32,589 bases of DNA from Scalindua sp964437425. Its GTDB lineage: Bacteria; Planctomycetota; Brocadiia; Brocadiales; Scalinduaceae. The translations under genes and the position numbers were made by a program. Below the pieces are notes generated by a model. The model did no database searches. It saw only the letters and a program-made list of their open reading frames with translations, and had not been told where the DNA came from. The stretch is taken from contig CAYTGO010000034.1 in the NCBI GenBank assembly GCA_964437425.1, positions 1-32,589 of the forward strand. Direction: 5' to 3'. Below are positions 14,457 through 23,221 of this stretch, one piece after another (within the stretch, counting starts at the first letter, position 1; every line of letters begins with the position of its first letter).

Positions 14457-15986
14457 CTACAGCGCCTTTGATTTTCTTATGTCGTTAGTAATGAATTCGT
14501 CAGCTGCATATGGGCCCCAGGTCCCGGCGCGATAAAGGTGAATGTGCGGCACCTCTTCGCTTGCCCATCCATCAATCACTCCATTCACCAATCTCCATGC
14601 CGCCTCTACCTCATCCTGACGAATAAAGAGAGTGGTATCTCCCAGTATGGCATCTACAATCAACCGTTCATACGCCCCCGCCGGTTCCACATCAAACACA
14701 TCTTCATAACTGAAATCCATATCTTGTGGCTCTAACACCATTTTTTGTCCCGGAACCTTCATGCCTATCGATAGCCGTATACCTTCATTTGGTTGAACCC
14801 GTAAAGAGAGCATATTCGGTTTCATGCGGCCCCTCTCTTCTCCCTTGTCATCCTGCATATGGCTGAACAGGGCCAGAGGTGGCTGTCTGAATTCAATATT
14901 TACTTCAGTAAGTCGCTCTGTAAGGGCCTTTCCGGTACGAAGGTAAAACGGTACTCCCGCCCAACGCCAGTTATCTACATGTAACTTTAGTGCAACAAAA
15001 GTCTCGGTTACAGAATCAGGCTGTACACCATTCTCTCTTAGATAATCAGGAATTAATTTTCCATCTATAGTACCTGCAGCATACTGCCCACGTATGGAAC
15101 ACTCATTTACTTCACTGACATCAATAGGCGGTATAGCACTCAGCAACTTAACTTTTTCATCGCGAACAGCATCCGGTGCGAAAGAGGCCGGTGGTTCCAT
15201 GGCAATAAGCGCCAACAGTTGCAACATGTGATTTTGCACCATATCGCGGAGTGCTCCCGAACTGTCATAATAACCGCCACGACCCTCCACACACACGGCT
15301 TCGGCAACGGTGATATGGACATGACTCACGTAACGACGATCCCAAAGCGGTTCGAATATACTATTGCCAAAACGGAATGCCATAATATTTTGAACGGTCT
15401 CTTTGCCGAGATAATGATCAATTCGATAAATCTGACTCTCATCTAATATTAATGATAAGCTTTTATTCAAAGCACAGGCAGTTTCAAGATCACGGCCGAA
15501 TGGCTTTTCAATAATTACCCTGGTCCAACGGTCTTCATCATTTGGATCAGCTATATGTCCGGTCTGACCAAGCATTCCTACAATTCCGGAGAAAACAGTT
15601 GGTGGTGTCGCCAGGTAAAACAGACGATTGCCTTTATCAGAAGGTATCCTCCCTTCCTCATCAAGCCTTTCGAGCAACTCCTTCAAATCATGAAAGCTTT
15701 TACTATTATCATAGCTTCCGGTCTGGTAATAACAAGAGGAGCTGAAGACCTTCAATTCAGCAGAACCTGCATGCGGCCTGGACCGGGCAGATTCCACCAG
15801 CGCCTCTTCTATTTCAACACGAAATTGTTCATGAGATTTTTCCCGCCTGGCAAACCCGACTATCCTGGTCCCTTTTGCAAGCATACCTTCCAGGCTCACC
15901 TGAAACAGGGCCGGTATTAATTTACGTCTCGTTAAATCGCCGGACGCTCCGAAAATTACAATAGTAGCAGGCTTGTCTTTATTCAT
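14457..15986 (-). CDS. zwf: Glucose-6-phosphate 1-dehydrogenase
   Basis: 509 residues from ATG 15986, which overlaps the gnd stop as ATGA; a TTG four codons earlier is the alternative. It oxidises glucose 6-phosphate to 6-phosphogluconolactone with NADP+ (or NAD+). Seen: nucleotide-binding GASGDL (13-18), EKPFG (160-164) and the substrate/catalytic block RIDHYLGKE (188-196), with His191 in place. Length is normal for the family (about 490-510). It is the last gene of the glk-tkt-pgl-gnd-zwf run and is translationally coupled to gnd. The C-terminal motif AYERLIVDAILGDTTLF is also typical. Confidence 0.96.
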   Translation of the reverse strand: MNKDKPATIVIFGASGDLTRRKLIPALFQVSLEGMLAKGTRIVGFARREKSHEQFRVEIEEALVESARSRPHAGSAELKVFSSSCYYQTGSYDNSKSFHDLKELLERLDEEGRIPSDKGNRLFYLATPPTVFSGIVGMLGQTGHIADPNDEDRWTRVIIEKPFGRDLETACALNKSLSLILDESQIYRIDHYLGKETVQNIMAFRFGNSIFEPLWDRRYVSHVHITVAEAVCVEGRGGYYDSSGALRDMVQNHMLQLLALIAMEPPASFAPDAVRDEKVKLLSAIPPIDVSEVNECSIRGQYAAGTIDGKLIPDYLRENGVQPDSVTETFVALKLHVDNWRWAGVPFYLRTGKALTERLTEVNIEFRQPPLALFSHMQDDKGEERGRMKPNMLSLRVQPNEGIRLSIGMKVPGQKMVLEPQDMDFSYEDVFDVEPAGAYERLIVDAILGDTTLFIRQDEVEAAWRLVNGVIDGWASEEVPHIHLYRAGTWGPYAADEFITNDIRKSKAL

Positions 15987-17404
15987 TTTGCTTCCCAATC
16001 AGCATGAAAAACACCTGGTTTATCAATACGCTCAAATGTATGTGCCCCAAAGAAATCCCTTTGAGCCTGGATCAAGTTAGCGGGCAAACGTTCACTGCGA
16101 TAAGAGTCATAATACGCCAACGAAGCGCTCATGGCCGGCATTGGAACTCCCAAATCTATCGCAGTTTTAATTACAGTACGCCAGGCAACCTGTCGCGTAT
16201 TTATGGCTTTTTGAAATTCCCCGTCCACCAACAGATTCGGTAATTCCTTGTTGCGATTATAAGCATTTGTTATATCATTAAGGAATCTGGCCCTGATAAT
16301 ACAACCTGCCCTCCAGATCCTTGCGATGGTACCAAGATCCAGATTGAAATCGTATTCTCCAGAAGCCTTTTTAAGCAGGCTCATCCCCTGCGCGTAAGAG
16401 CAAATCTTTGACACGTAAAGAGCATCCCGCACCGCGTCAATCAGCTTTTGCCCAGAGGCCTCTGTATTTTTTCCAGATGGACCGGTTAAAATGCCTGCAG
16501 CCTTTACTCTTTCATCTTTTTGTGAAGACAGAATCCTTCCATCAACCGCTGCAGTTATTGTAGGGATCGCAGACCCCAGGTCCAGGGCATTTATGCTCAT
16601 CCATTTGCCAGTACCCTTTTGGCCCGCTTTGTCCAGTATTACGTCTACTAATGGCTTGCCACTCTCCTCATCTACTTTTTTGAAAACATTTGCAGTTACT
16701 TCTATCAAGAATGATGAAAGCTCTCCATTATTCCATTCATCAAAAATTTCATGGAATTGTTGAGCTGAAAGTCCAAGTGCCTGTTTAAGCAGATCATAAG
16801 CTTCCGCTATAAGCTGCATATCACCATACTCTATACCGTTATGAACCATTTTAACATAATGACCTGATCCACCCGGACCAATATATGTTACACAAGATTC
16901 CCCATCTTCCTCAGCCTTTGCGGCGACTGCCTTCATAATCGGTTCAACTTCCTTGTAAGCATCCCTGGAACCACCCGGCATCAGACTTGGCCCCCATAAC
17001 GCACCCTCCTCTCCACCGGATACACCCATTCCAAAGAAATTGAATCCCTGAGACTCCAGCTCTTTGGCCCGTCTTTCTGTATCAGTAAAAAAAGAGTTTC
17101 CTCCATCTATAATCAAATCGCCCTTGTCTAATAGAGGAACGAGCTGCTGGATAGTCGCGTCAACAGGCGCACCCGCTTTAACCAGTAACATGATTTTGCG
17201 GGGACTTTCCAGTGAGCCAACAAACTCATCTAATGTGTATGAGGGTTTGATATTTTTGCCGGCTGCAGGACCTGCAATAAACTTTTCTGTTATTTCTGCA
17301 GATCGGTTGTAAACAGCAGCACTAAATCCATTGCGCTCAACATTCTGTATAAAATTCTGACCCATAACACCCAGGCCAATCAGACCAAATACTTGTTTAC
17401 TCAT
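15983..17404 (-). CDS. gnd: 6-phosphogluconate dehydrogenase, decarboxylating
   Basis: 473 residues from ATG 17404, with GAGGAT upstream. It converts 6-phosphogluconate to ribulose 5-phosphate and CO2, yielding NADPH. The N-terminal nucleotide motif is GLGVMG (10-15), and YNRS (32-35) suggests NADP preference. The substrate loop is GVSGGEEGA (127-135), and the catalytic region GGSGHYVKMVHNGIEYGD (178-195) includes K185. The C-terminal substrate tail (residues near SERLPANLIQAQRDFFGAH) is present. Full length for the long (about 470) type. Its stop overlaps the zwf start by the ATGA arrangement, and pgl lies 28 bases upstream. Confidence 0.97.
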   Translation of the reverse strand: MSKQVFGLIGLGVMGQNFIQNVERNGFSAAVYNRSAEITEKFIAGPAAGKNIKPSYTLDEFVGSLESPRKIMLLVKAGAPVDATIQQLVPLLDKGDLIIDGGNSFFTDTERRAKELESQGFNFFGMGVSGGEEGALWGPSLMPGGSRDAYKEVEPIMKAVAAKAEEDGESCVTYIGPGGSGHYVKMVHNGIEYGDMQLIAEAYDLLKQALGLSAQQFHEIFDEWNNGELSSFLIEVTANVFKKVDEESGKPLVDVILDKAGQKGTGKWMSINALDLGSAIPTITAAVDGRILSSQKDERVKAAGILTGPSGKNTEASGQKLIDAVRDALYVSKICSYAQGMSLLKKASGEYDFNLDLGTIARIWRAGCIIRARFLNDITNAYNRNKELPNLLVDGEFQKAINTRQVAWRTVIKTAIDLGVPMPAMSASLAYYDSYRSERLPANLIQAQRDFFGAHTFERIDKPGVFHADWEAK

Positions 17405-17432
17405 AATTACTATTTATCCTCACTGAATTTCT

Positions 17433-18191
17433 CTAAAAAGGGAACATTACCTCTCTTGCACTTTTATTAATTAAAACCATTGCATCAGAATCAAGCATCC
17501 AATGAAGCTCGCCGTTTTGTGGATTAACCATAGTTGCGGGGATTTCTTTAGCAGGTTGTTTATTACTTATTATACGCTGCACCATCTCAGATTTGGACTT
17601 TCCTGACACTAGAAACAGAATCTTTCTGGCGGCATTAAGAACAGGCAACGTTAACGTTACACGCCATACATCTAACTTAGGAACAAAAACTGCAACCGCG
17701 TGCTTTTCACACTCTTCAACCGCGTCAGTCTCAGGAAAGAGTGAAGCGGTATGTCCATCCTCTCCCAATCCGAGCAACATCAGATCAAAGCATGGCAGGT
17801 CACCTTTAAAATGGTCATGCAACAATTCGACATACTCTGCAGCTGCCTCTTCCGGTGCAATTTCACCTCGCATCCGATGGACATTTTCATCTGGCATTTT
17901 GATATGATCAAGAAGTGTTTCCTGCACCAGTCTAAAATTACTATCCTGATGCTCCGGGGGAACCATCCGTTCATCACCCCAAAAAAGATGAAGCCTGCTC
18001 CAATCCAAACGGTCGCGGTAAGGATTTGAGGCCAACAGAGAAAAGATTCCACCAGGAGTATTGCCGCCAGAGAGTGCCATGTTACACAAACCGTTCTTCT
18101 GTATAGCCTGCTCTATGCAATCTGCTATATGCTCTGTAGTCGCAGCTACAAGCTTCTCCTTGTTTGGATAAGCGTGAATATTCCTATTCAT
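17433..18191 (-). CDS. pgl: 6-phosphogluconolactonase
   Basis: 252 residues from ATG 18191. It hydrolyses 6-phosphogluconolactone, joining the zwf and gnd steps. Family motifs of the DevB/SOL type: ALSGGNTPGGIFSLLA (39-54), HLFWGDERMVPP with the SNF motif shortly after (68-85), and LMLLGLGEDGHTASLFP (about 137-153). Length is normal. It lies between tkt and gnd on the same strand. The 54-base tkt-pgl spacer has a G+C-rich stretch that could fold but has no T-run. Confidence 0.95.
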   Translation of the reverse strand: MNRNIHAYPNKEKLVAATTEHIADCIEQAIQKNGLCNMALSGGNTPGGIFSLLASNPYRDRLDWSRLHLFWGDERMVPPEHQDSNFRLVQETLLDHIKMPDENVHRMRGEIAPEEAAAEYVELLHDHFKGDLPCFDLMLLGLGEDGHTASLFPETDAVEECEKHAVAVFVPKLDVWRVTLTLPVLNAARKILFLVSGKSKSEMVQRIISNKQPAKEIPATMVNPQNGELHWMLDSDAMVLINKSAREVMFPF

Positions 18192-18245
18192 ATTGATAAT
18201 AGCGCCTCCCTACCCGACTCGCTTTTTGGCGGGCGCGTTAAAGTA

Positions 18246-20267
18246 TTACTGTTTTTGCTTTTTTATAACGTTCTTTGCCACCTGAACTACTCTTTCCGTA
18301 GTAAAACCAAATTCTTTATACAACTCACCGGCCGGTGCAGAAGCCCCAAAATCCTTAAGACCGAATATACCGCAATCGTCCTCTCTTCCTGTATAACCAT
18401 GCCAACCGAAAGTAGATCCAGCTTCAACTACAATTCGTGCCTTTACAGAACGAGGCAATACTTTCTCCCGGTACTCTTTATCCTGACTCTGAAAAAGGCT
18501 GCAGCACGGCATACTAACTACCCTTGCATTGATTCCTTCATTTGTCAATTGCTCGTATGCATCAAGACATATTTTTATCTCAGAACCGGTACCTATCAGG
18601 ATAACATCAGGTGTACCGTCACTTTCAATCAGAACGTATGCCCCTTTTAACGCGCCATCAGCCGGAGCGTGTTTTGATCTGTCAAGAGTCGGCATACCCT
18701 GCCTGCTTAAGACAAGAGCAACCGGACGATCCTTGAGCCCCATGATATACTTCCACATCACTGATAGTTCATTGGCATCTGATGGACGAATGACATCCAG
18801 GCCCGGCATAGCACGTAATGATGCAAGGTGTTCTACAGGCTGATGTGTCGGTCCATCTTCACCAACACCGATACTGTCATGAGTAAAGATATAGACCACA
18901 GGCTGTTTCATTAAAGAAGATAAGCGAATTGCAGGACGTACATAATCTGAAAAGACAAAGAACGTAGCACCATATGCTCTGAGCTTACTCAAAGACATAC
19001 CATTTATAATAGCCCCCATAGCATGCTCTCTAACTCCAAAATGAAAATTCCTGCCACCATAGTTCTCTTTATTGAAACTTGATGCTTCCTTTATATAGGT
19101 CTTTGTTGAAGGCCCTAGATCTGCAGAACCTCCCATGAACCACGGAATTTTATCAGCAATTGGATTCAGTACCTTACTGCTTGATTCACGGGTAGCAAGT
19201 CCCTTGGCATCAGCCGGAAATTCCGGAATAATAGTTTCCCAACCTTCCGGTAGTTCACCGTTCTGCATCATATCAAATTGCTTTGCCAGATCAGGATGTG
19301 CTTCCGCATACGCTTTCAGCTTTCCATTCCACTCCTCTTCCCGCTTTGCACCCTTTGCTATCATCTCTTTTTTAAACGTTTCCACTTCATCAGGAACATA
19401 AAAGACTTTGTCCGGATCCCATCCATAATTTTCCTTTGTCGCCCTTATTTCATCCTCACCCAGAGGTGAGCCATGAGCGCCAGCCGAATCCTGTTTATTG
19501 GGACTGCCGTATGCGATATGGCTATCAACAATAATTAGTGACGGACGATTTGCTTCATCTATAGCCGCTTGAATTTCCTTCTCCAGCAACCCCAGATCAT
19601 TAGCGTCCTGAACATGTAGCACATTCCAACCGTAAGACTTGAACCGAACGGCAACATCTTCGCTGAATGCCAGTGAGGTTTCTCCTTCAATAGTAATATT
19701 ATTATTATCATAAAGCCATACCAGGTTGCTCAGGCCAAGGTGCCCTGCAAGAGATGCCGCTTCACCGGAAATACCCTCCATCATGCATCCATCACCCGCG
19801 ATGGCAAAAATATTGTAATTTATTATTTCGTGACCGGGACGATTAAAATATGTCTGGAGCCACCTTTCTGCCATCGCCATACCAACACTGTTTGCAGCGC
19901 CCTGTCCAAGAGGCCCGGTAGTCACTTCAATTCCCGGCGCCAGACCATACTCAGGATGGCCAGCACATTTACTATGCAACTGTCTGAAATCCTTAATATC
20001 GTCAAGGCTGATATCGTATCCAAATATATGCAATATACCGTATAAAAGCATGGACGCATGTCCTGCAGAAAGGACAAAACGATCTCGATTAGGCCAATCG
20101 GGATTCTGTGGAGTGTGACGCATAAACCTGTCCCAAAGCTTAAATGCTACAGGCGCAAGGCCCATGGGTGCACCGGGATGTCCTGAATTAGCCTTTTGAA
20201 TTGCATCAATTGATAATGTTCGTACGGTATCTATGCATAACTGATCCAGGTTTTCTTTTTCTTTCAT
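18246..20267 (-). CDS. tkt: Transketolase
   Basis: 673 residues from ATG 20267, with AGGAG directly upstream. It moves two-carbon units between sugar phosphates using thiamine diphosphate, linking the pentose phosphate pathway to glycolysis or the Calvin cycle. Seen: SGHPGAPMG near residue 27-35, the ThDP/Mg motif GDGCMMEGISGEA followed by WLYDNNNITIEG, and the pyrimidine-domain block FFVFSDYVRPAIRLSSLM. THDSIGVGEDGPTHQPVEHLASLRAMPG contains the conserved active-site histidines. Length is normal. The cluster context (glk upstream, pgl-gnd-zwf downstream) favours a pentose phosphate role. Confidence 0.97.
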   Translation of the reverse strand: MKEKENLDQLCIDTVRTLSIDAIQKANSGHPGAPMGLAPVAFKLWDRFMRHTPQNPDWPNRDRFVLSAGHASMLLYGILHIFGYDISLDDIKDFRQLHSKCAGHPEYGLAPGIEVTTGPLGQGAANSVGMAMAERWLQTYFNRPGHEIINYNIFAIAGDGCMMEGISGEAASLAGHLGLSNLVWLYDNNNITIEGETSLAFSEDVAVRFKSYGWNVLHVQDANDLGLLEKEIQAAIDEANRPSLIIVDSHIAYGSPNKQDSAGAHGSPLGEDEIRATKENYGWDPDKVFYVPDEVETFKKEMIAKGAKREEEWNGKLKAYAEAHPDLAKQFDMMQNGELPEGWETIIPEFPADAKGLATRESSSKVLNPIADKIPWFMGGSADLGPSTKTYIKEASSFNKENYGGRNFHFGVREHAMGAIINGMSLSKLRAYGATFFVFSDYVRPAIRLSSLMKQPVVYIFTHDSIGVGEDGPTHQPVEHLASLRAMPGLDVIRPSDANELSVMWKYIMGLKDRPVALVLSRQGMPTLDRSKHAPADGALKGAYVLIESDGTPDVILIGTGSEIKICLDAYEQLTNEGINARVVSMPCCSLFQSQDKEYREKVLPRSVKARIVVEAGSTFGWHGYTGREDDCGIFGLKDFGASAPAGELYKEFGFTTERVVQVAKNVIKKQKQ

Positions 20268-20312
20268 TTTCTCCTATCCACTTTCAAATTATATAAGTTT
20301 TATGTAATTAGA

Positions 20313-21332
20313 TTAAGACTCGGAAGCAATATACGCAGCTCCCAGTAACGCAGTATGATCATCAAGAATAACATATAAAGGTGTTTTTTCTACCAGATAC
20401 GATAGCCGTCCTTTTTTTAAATAGGAATCAACCGTAGTGCCATCTGCCAGTTTTTTGTAAATACCTGCCGGGATCCCACCACCGAGATAAATACCCCCTG
20501 TTGCCATTAAATTGAGCACCATGTTGCCTGCCTGAGCACCCAGGACAGAAGCAAAAATATCAAGGGCTTTGACACATAGTTCATACTCACCTGTTTTTCC
20601 GGTAGTAGTAATTACCGTACCTGGATCTTCTTCACTTAATCGTTTTTTTAATGCTGGTGGCTCCAGTGCAAAACCGGTCTCCTTCAAAAATGTGTATACA
20701 CTATACAGCCCCGGACCAGAAAGAACACGATCGTAGCTGACATGATCATGCTTTGACATTAAATATTGGAAAAGCTTTGCTTCCAGTTCGTTTGTAGGTG
20801 CAAAATCTGCATGCCCCCCCTCCGATGCCAATATGTAATGTTGACCGGCATTTGTATGTACATATGCCTGGCCAAGCCCGGTTCCTGGCGCCAACACCCC
20901 AATAACATCTTCTTTATTCCCAGAACCACTGTTTTGTGATTGGCCCTCTGCAGAAGAACTATGCGATTCACCCTCATACAATACATGTAAATCTTCAGGC
21001 ATTAAATGAGGCACTGCAGCCGCAGTAGCAACAAGGTCATTTACAAGTTTAACCGTTGGTATATCTAATTCATTACTGATTCGGTCCTCTTTGAAATGCC
21101 ATGGTAATTTGGTTGCCTTTGCCTCACCATTAACAACAGGCCCGGGAACGCCAAAGCAGGACTTAGTTACAGAAACACCATATTTATTGATAAAATCCTG
21201 CACGACTTCCTCAAGACACGAGTAATCGCGGCTGACAAACGTATCTGTCTGTTGCCTTATTATCCTTCCGTTCTCTAACTGACAGATTGCCAAACGCGTC
21301 TTAGTACCACCCACATCTCCCGCAAGAATCAT
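20313..21332 (-). CDS. glk: Glucokinase
   Basis: 339 residues from ATG 21332. An upstream in-frame extension reaches into an intergenic repeat and is not likely to be translated. It phosphorylates glucose to glucose 6-phosphate with ATP. Phosphate-1 motif GDVGGTKTRLAIC (5-17), APGTGLGQAYV, LSGPGLYSVY and YLGGGIPAGI identify the bacterial Glk (not ROK) family. A Ser/Gly/Gln-rich insertion (about SHSSSAEGQSQNSGSG) just before APGTGLG is unusual and may be a flexible surface loop. First gene of the sugar-oxidation run, 45 bases before tkt. No sugar PTS or hexose permease lies next to it. Confidence 0.93.
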   Translation of the reverse strand: MILAGDVGGTKTRLAICQLENGRIIRQQTDTFVSRDYSCLEEVVQDFINKYGVSVTKSCFGVPGPVVNGEAKATKLPWHFKEDRISNELDIPTVKLVNDLVATAAAVPHLMPEDLHVLYEGESHSSSAEGQSQNSGSGNKEDVIGVLAPGTGLGQAYVHTNAGQHYILASEGGHADFAPTNELEAKLFQYLMSKHDHVSYDRVLSGPGLYSVYTFLKETGFALEPPALKKRLSEEDPGTVITTTGKTGEYELCVKALDIFASVLGAQAGNMVLNLMATGGIYLGGGIPAGIYKKLADGTTVDSYLKKGRLSYLVEKTPLYVILDDHTALLGAAYIASES

Positions 21333-21360
21333 TTTAACATCCCTAACCTGATAGTATCCT

Positions 21361-21445
21361 AGACGCAGACAAACGCAGATCAAAAGGATTAAAACCAGCA
21401 AAAAAACTTTTATCTGTAAGTATCTGTGAAAATCCGTGTCCCATT
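21361..21445. repeat. Dispersed intergenic repeat, ACGGATTTTCACAGAT type (copy A)
   Basis: Between glk and the SUMF1 gene. On the minus strand it contains ACACGGATTTTCACAGAT and, further on, GATCTGCGTTTGTCTGCGTC. Closely similar words occur at 31948-32066, so this is one dispersed non-coding family. I recall similar text between genes in planctomycete and deltaproteobacterial genomes; no function is known to me. Confidence 0.55.
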
Positions 21446-21452
21446 AGTTTAT

Positions 21453-22367
21453 TTACTCTGTAGCCCTGTCTATAGTCATTGCGCATCTGAAGCCGATAGT
21501 CTCATTCTTGTAATCAGGTTCATCATAATCACGATTCGCACAACGGATATGGACAACACCTCCACCACTCCAGGAACCGCCACGCAACACCCTGCAACCA
21601 CTCAACGTGTCTCCACCTTCTTCAGGAGGCTCAAATTCATAAATAGAAGTACCAACTTCCTCAGGCCTTCCGAAAAACGGATCGTCTTCTGCCTTGTCTG
21701 GTCCCTGCGGATCTCTGTCAGGGGCAGATCGGTAATATTGACTGTCAAACCAGTCTGCTGTCCACTCCCAAACATTTCCCGCCATATCAAAGCATCCATA
21801 TTCGCTTCTACCATTTGTGTATTTAACAACAGGAGTTGTCTTTTCAATCCTGGCTTCAGAGCAATTTAATTTTGTCTTATCAAACTCATCTCCCCAAGGA
21901 TACACCTTACCATCGGTACCACGAGCAGCCTTTTCCCACTCTGCTTCAGTTGGAAGCCTTTTTCCCATATATTTTGCAAATGCCTCAGCTTCGTACCACG
22001 AAATATTCACTACCGGACAATCATCATCGCCACCCATGGCACTGTTCAGATCATCACCTTCCAGAGGTTTGGTTTGCGAAATATAATCCCATCCCGCCTT
22101 AGACCAATAATCTCTCTGTTTATAACCACCTGATTCTATGAATTTTTTATATTCAGCATTTGTAACAGGACACTTATCAATCAGATATGCACTCAGATAG
22201 ATCTCTCTCTGCGGAACTTCTACGTCGAACCTGCTCGCCTCAACATTACTATCAAGTTCTAACAACTTTTTAACATCATCCTCTGTGCTTCCCATCAAAA
22301 ACTGACCTTCAGGGACTAGCACCATTTCTTCCGGAATATTCTGCTTTTCATCGCGTTTTGTAATCAT
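21453..22367 (-). CDS. SUMF1/FGE-domain protein lacking the catalytic cysteine pair
   Basis: 304 residues from ATG 22367. The whole length is one formylglycine-generating-enzyme-like fold: MVLVPEGQFLMGS (15-27), PVTNAEYKKFIESGGY, PVVNISWYEAEAFAKYMGKRLPTEAEWE, GNVWEWTADWF (197-207), RVLRGGSW (259-266) and the closing GFRCA (292-296). True sulfatase-activating enzymes carry two cysteines just after the GGSW segment. Here that stretch reads SGGGVVHIRCANR, with one cysteine in a different place, so formylglycine formation is not expected. Related SUMF1 proteins have other roles (EgtB-like, kinase-associated, structural). There is no signal peptide, and no sulfatase gene is nearby. The Shine-Dalgarno is poor, so the start is less certain. 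Confidence 0.85.
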   Translation of the reverse strand: MITKRDEKQNIPEEMVLVPEGQFLMGSTEDDVKKLLELDSNVEASRFDVEVPQREIYLSAYLIDKCPVTNAEYKKFIESGGYKQRDYWSKAGWDYISQTKPLEGDDLNSAMGGDDDCPVVNISWYEAEAFAKYMGKRLPTEAEWEKAARGTDGKVYPWGDEFDKTKLNCSEARIEKTTPVVKYTNGRSEYGCFDMAGNVWEWTADWFDSQYYRSAPDRDPQGPDKAEDDPFFGRPEEVGTSIYEFEPPEEGGDTLSGCRVLRGGSWSGGGVVHIRCANRDYDEPDYKNETIGFRCAMTIDRATE

Positions 22368-22580
22368 ATTACATAAAGCTTATCACAGAATGTTTTTATG
22401 TCAAATAGTCTTTATAATGAACTCAGATAGTGTTTATAAGTGCTTTAAATCATTAATCAGAAGTGACAAGAATAGACAATTTGGATTAGGAAATTGGAAA
22501 AAATATTGACAGGAGAAACAGTTACTGCTGGAAACTACGATTTGAGAAACGATGTTACTTCGTAGTTAAAGCCACATCAT

Positions 22581-22973
22581 TTAATTACTTGCGGAGTCTA
22601 CAAATTTTTTAATCTGTTCAAAGGCGGAACCGGGAATGTCGATAAACTCAAAACCATATAGTTGAATCTCAGTATCATTCGCCTCCGGTTGTTGCAACCA
22701 GACAAGACGAGCAAAGGTGTTAATTGGACCATTATCTTCATTAAGCAGAAAGTTCAACCTGATCTTGCTTTTCCCCGATGAGAGTTTCTTCAAATGGCTA
22801 CTACTTAAATCAGGCACATCCTTTAAACCTGCACCTTTAGCACTGATATCAGTAATAGAGGCCTCATAAGAGCTTTCACAATGATCAAGTGTCGTTTCGC
22901 TCCACTTAACAAATTCGAATCCAACCCTGATATCTACTTCAATCCTTGGAAAAAGCCGTTTATTATTACGCAT
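22581..22973 (-). CDS. PilZ-domain protein
   Basis: 130 residues from ATG 22973, with GAGGAG five bases upstream. A single PilZ domain, the cyclic-di-GMP-binding fold. The two binding elements are both present: R6-x3-R10 (RLFPR) and D42-x-S44-x2-G47 (DISAKG). The middle strand region includes LARLVWLQQPE-like text (FARLVWLQQPEAND) and ends in YGFEFIDIP, usual for the family. It is a stand-alone domain, so it probably acts by binding another protein, for example in motility, attachment or polysaccharide control. It is on the same strand as the SUMF1 gene but separated by 213 bases. No cyclase or phosphodiesterase is nearby. Confidence 0.85.
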   Translation of the reverse strand: MRNNKRLFPRIEVDIRVGFEFVKWSETTLDHCESSYEASITDISAKGAGLKDVPDLSSSHLKKLSSGKSKIRLNFLLNEDNGPINTFARLVWLQQPEANDTEIQLYGFEFIDIPGSAFEQIKKFVDSASN

Positions 22974-23221
22974 TCTTCTCCTCTACCTGATTTACAGTAA
23001 ATTAATTTTGCCGGAGTCTATCACCAAACCTTTTGAGAGACAAGATAATTTCTATTCACAATTATCGGCAAAATCCCTCAGTTCTTTAGCCATTTTACTA
23101 AAAAATTTACTGAATCTATTGAGCAACAGAATTCGGTTTATATATTAACTTTTGCTTGATTTACACTGCCACCAAAGATATCCTGAAATGTACGGTATTA
23201 GGATAAACAAAGGCTGGAATC

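Noticed and set aside
18205..18240. G+C-rich stretch between tkt and pgl as a terminator
   Set aside because: Only about five base pairs of stem and no T-run; the genes on both sides look like one operon.
18129..18650. Open frame of 173 codons on the plus strand opposite tkt/pgl
   Set aside because: Antisense shadow of two well-identified enzymes; no family resemblance.
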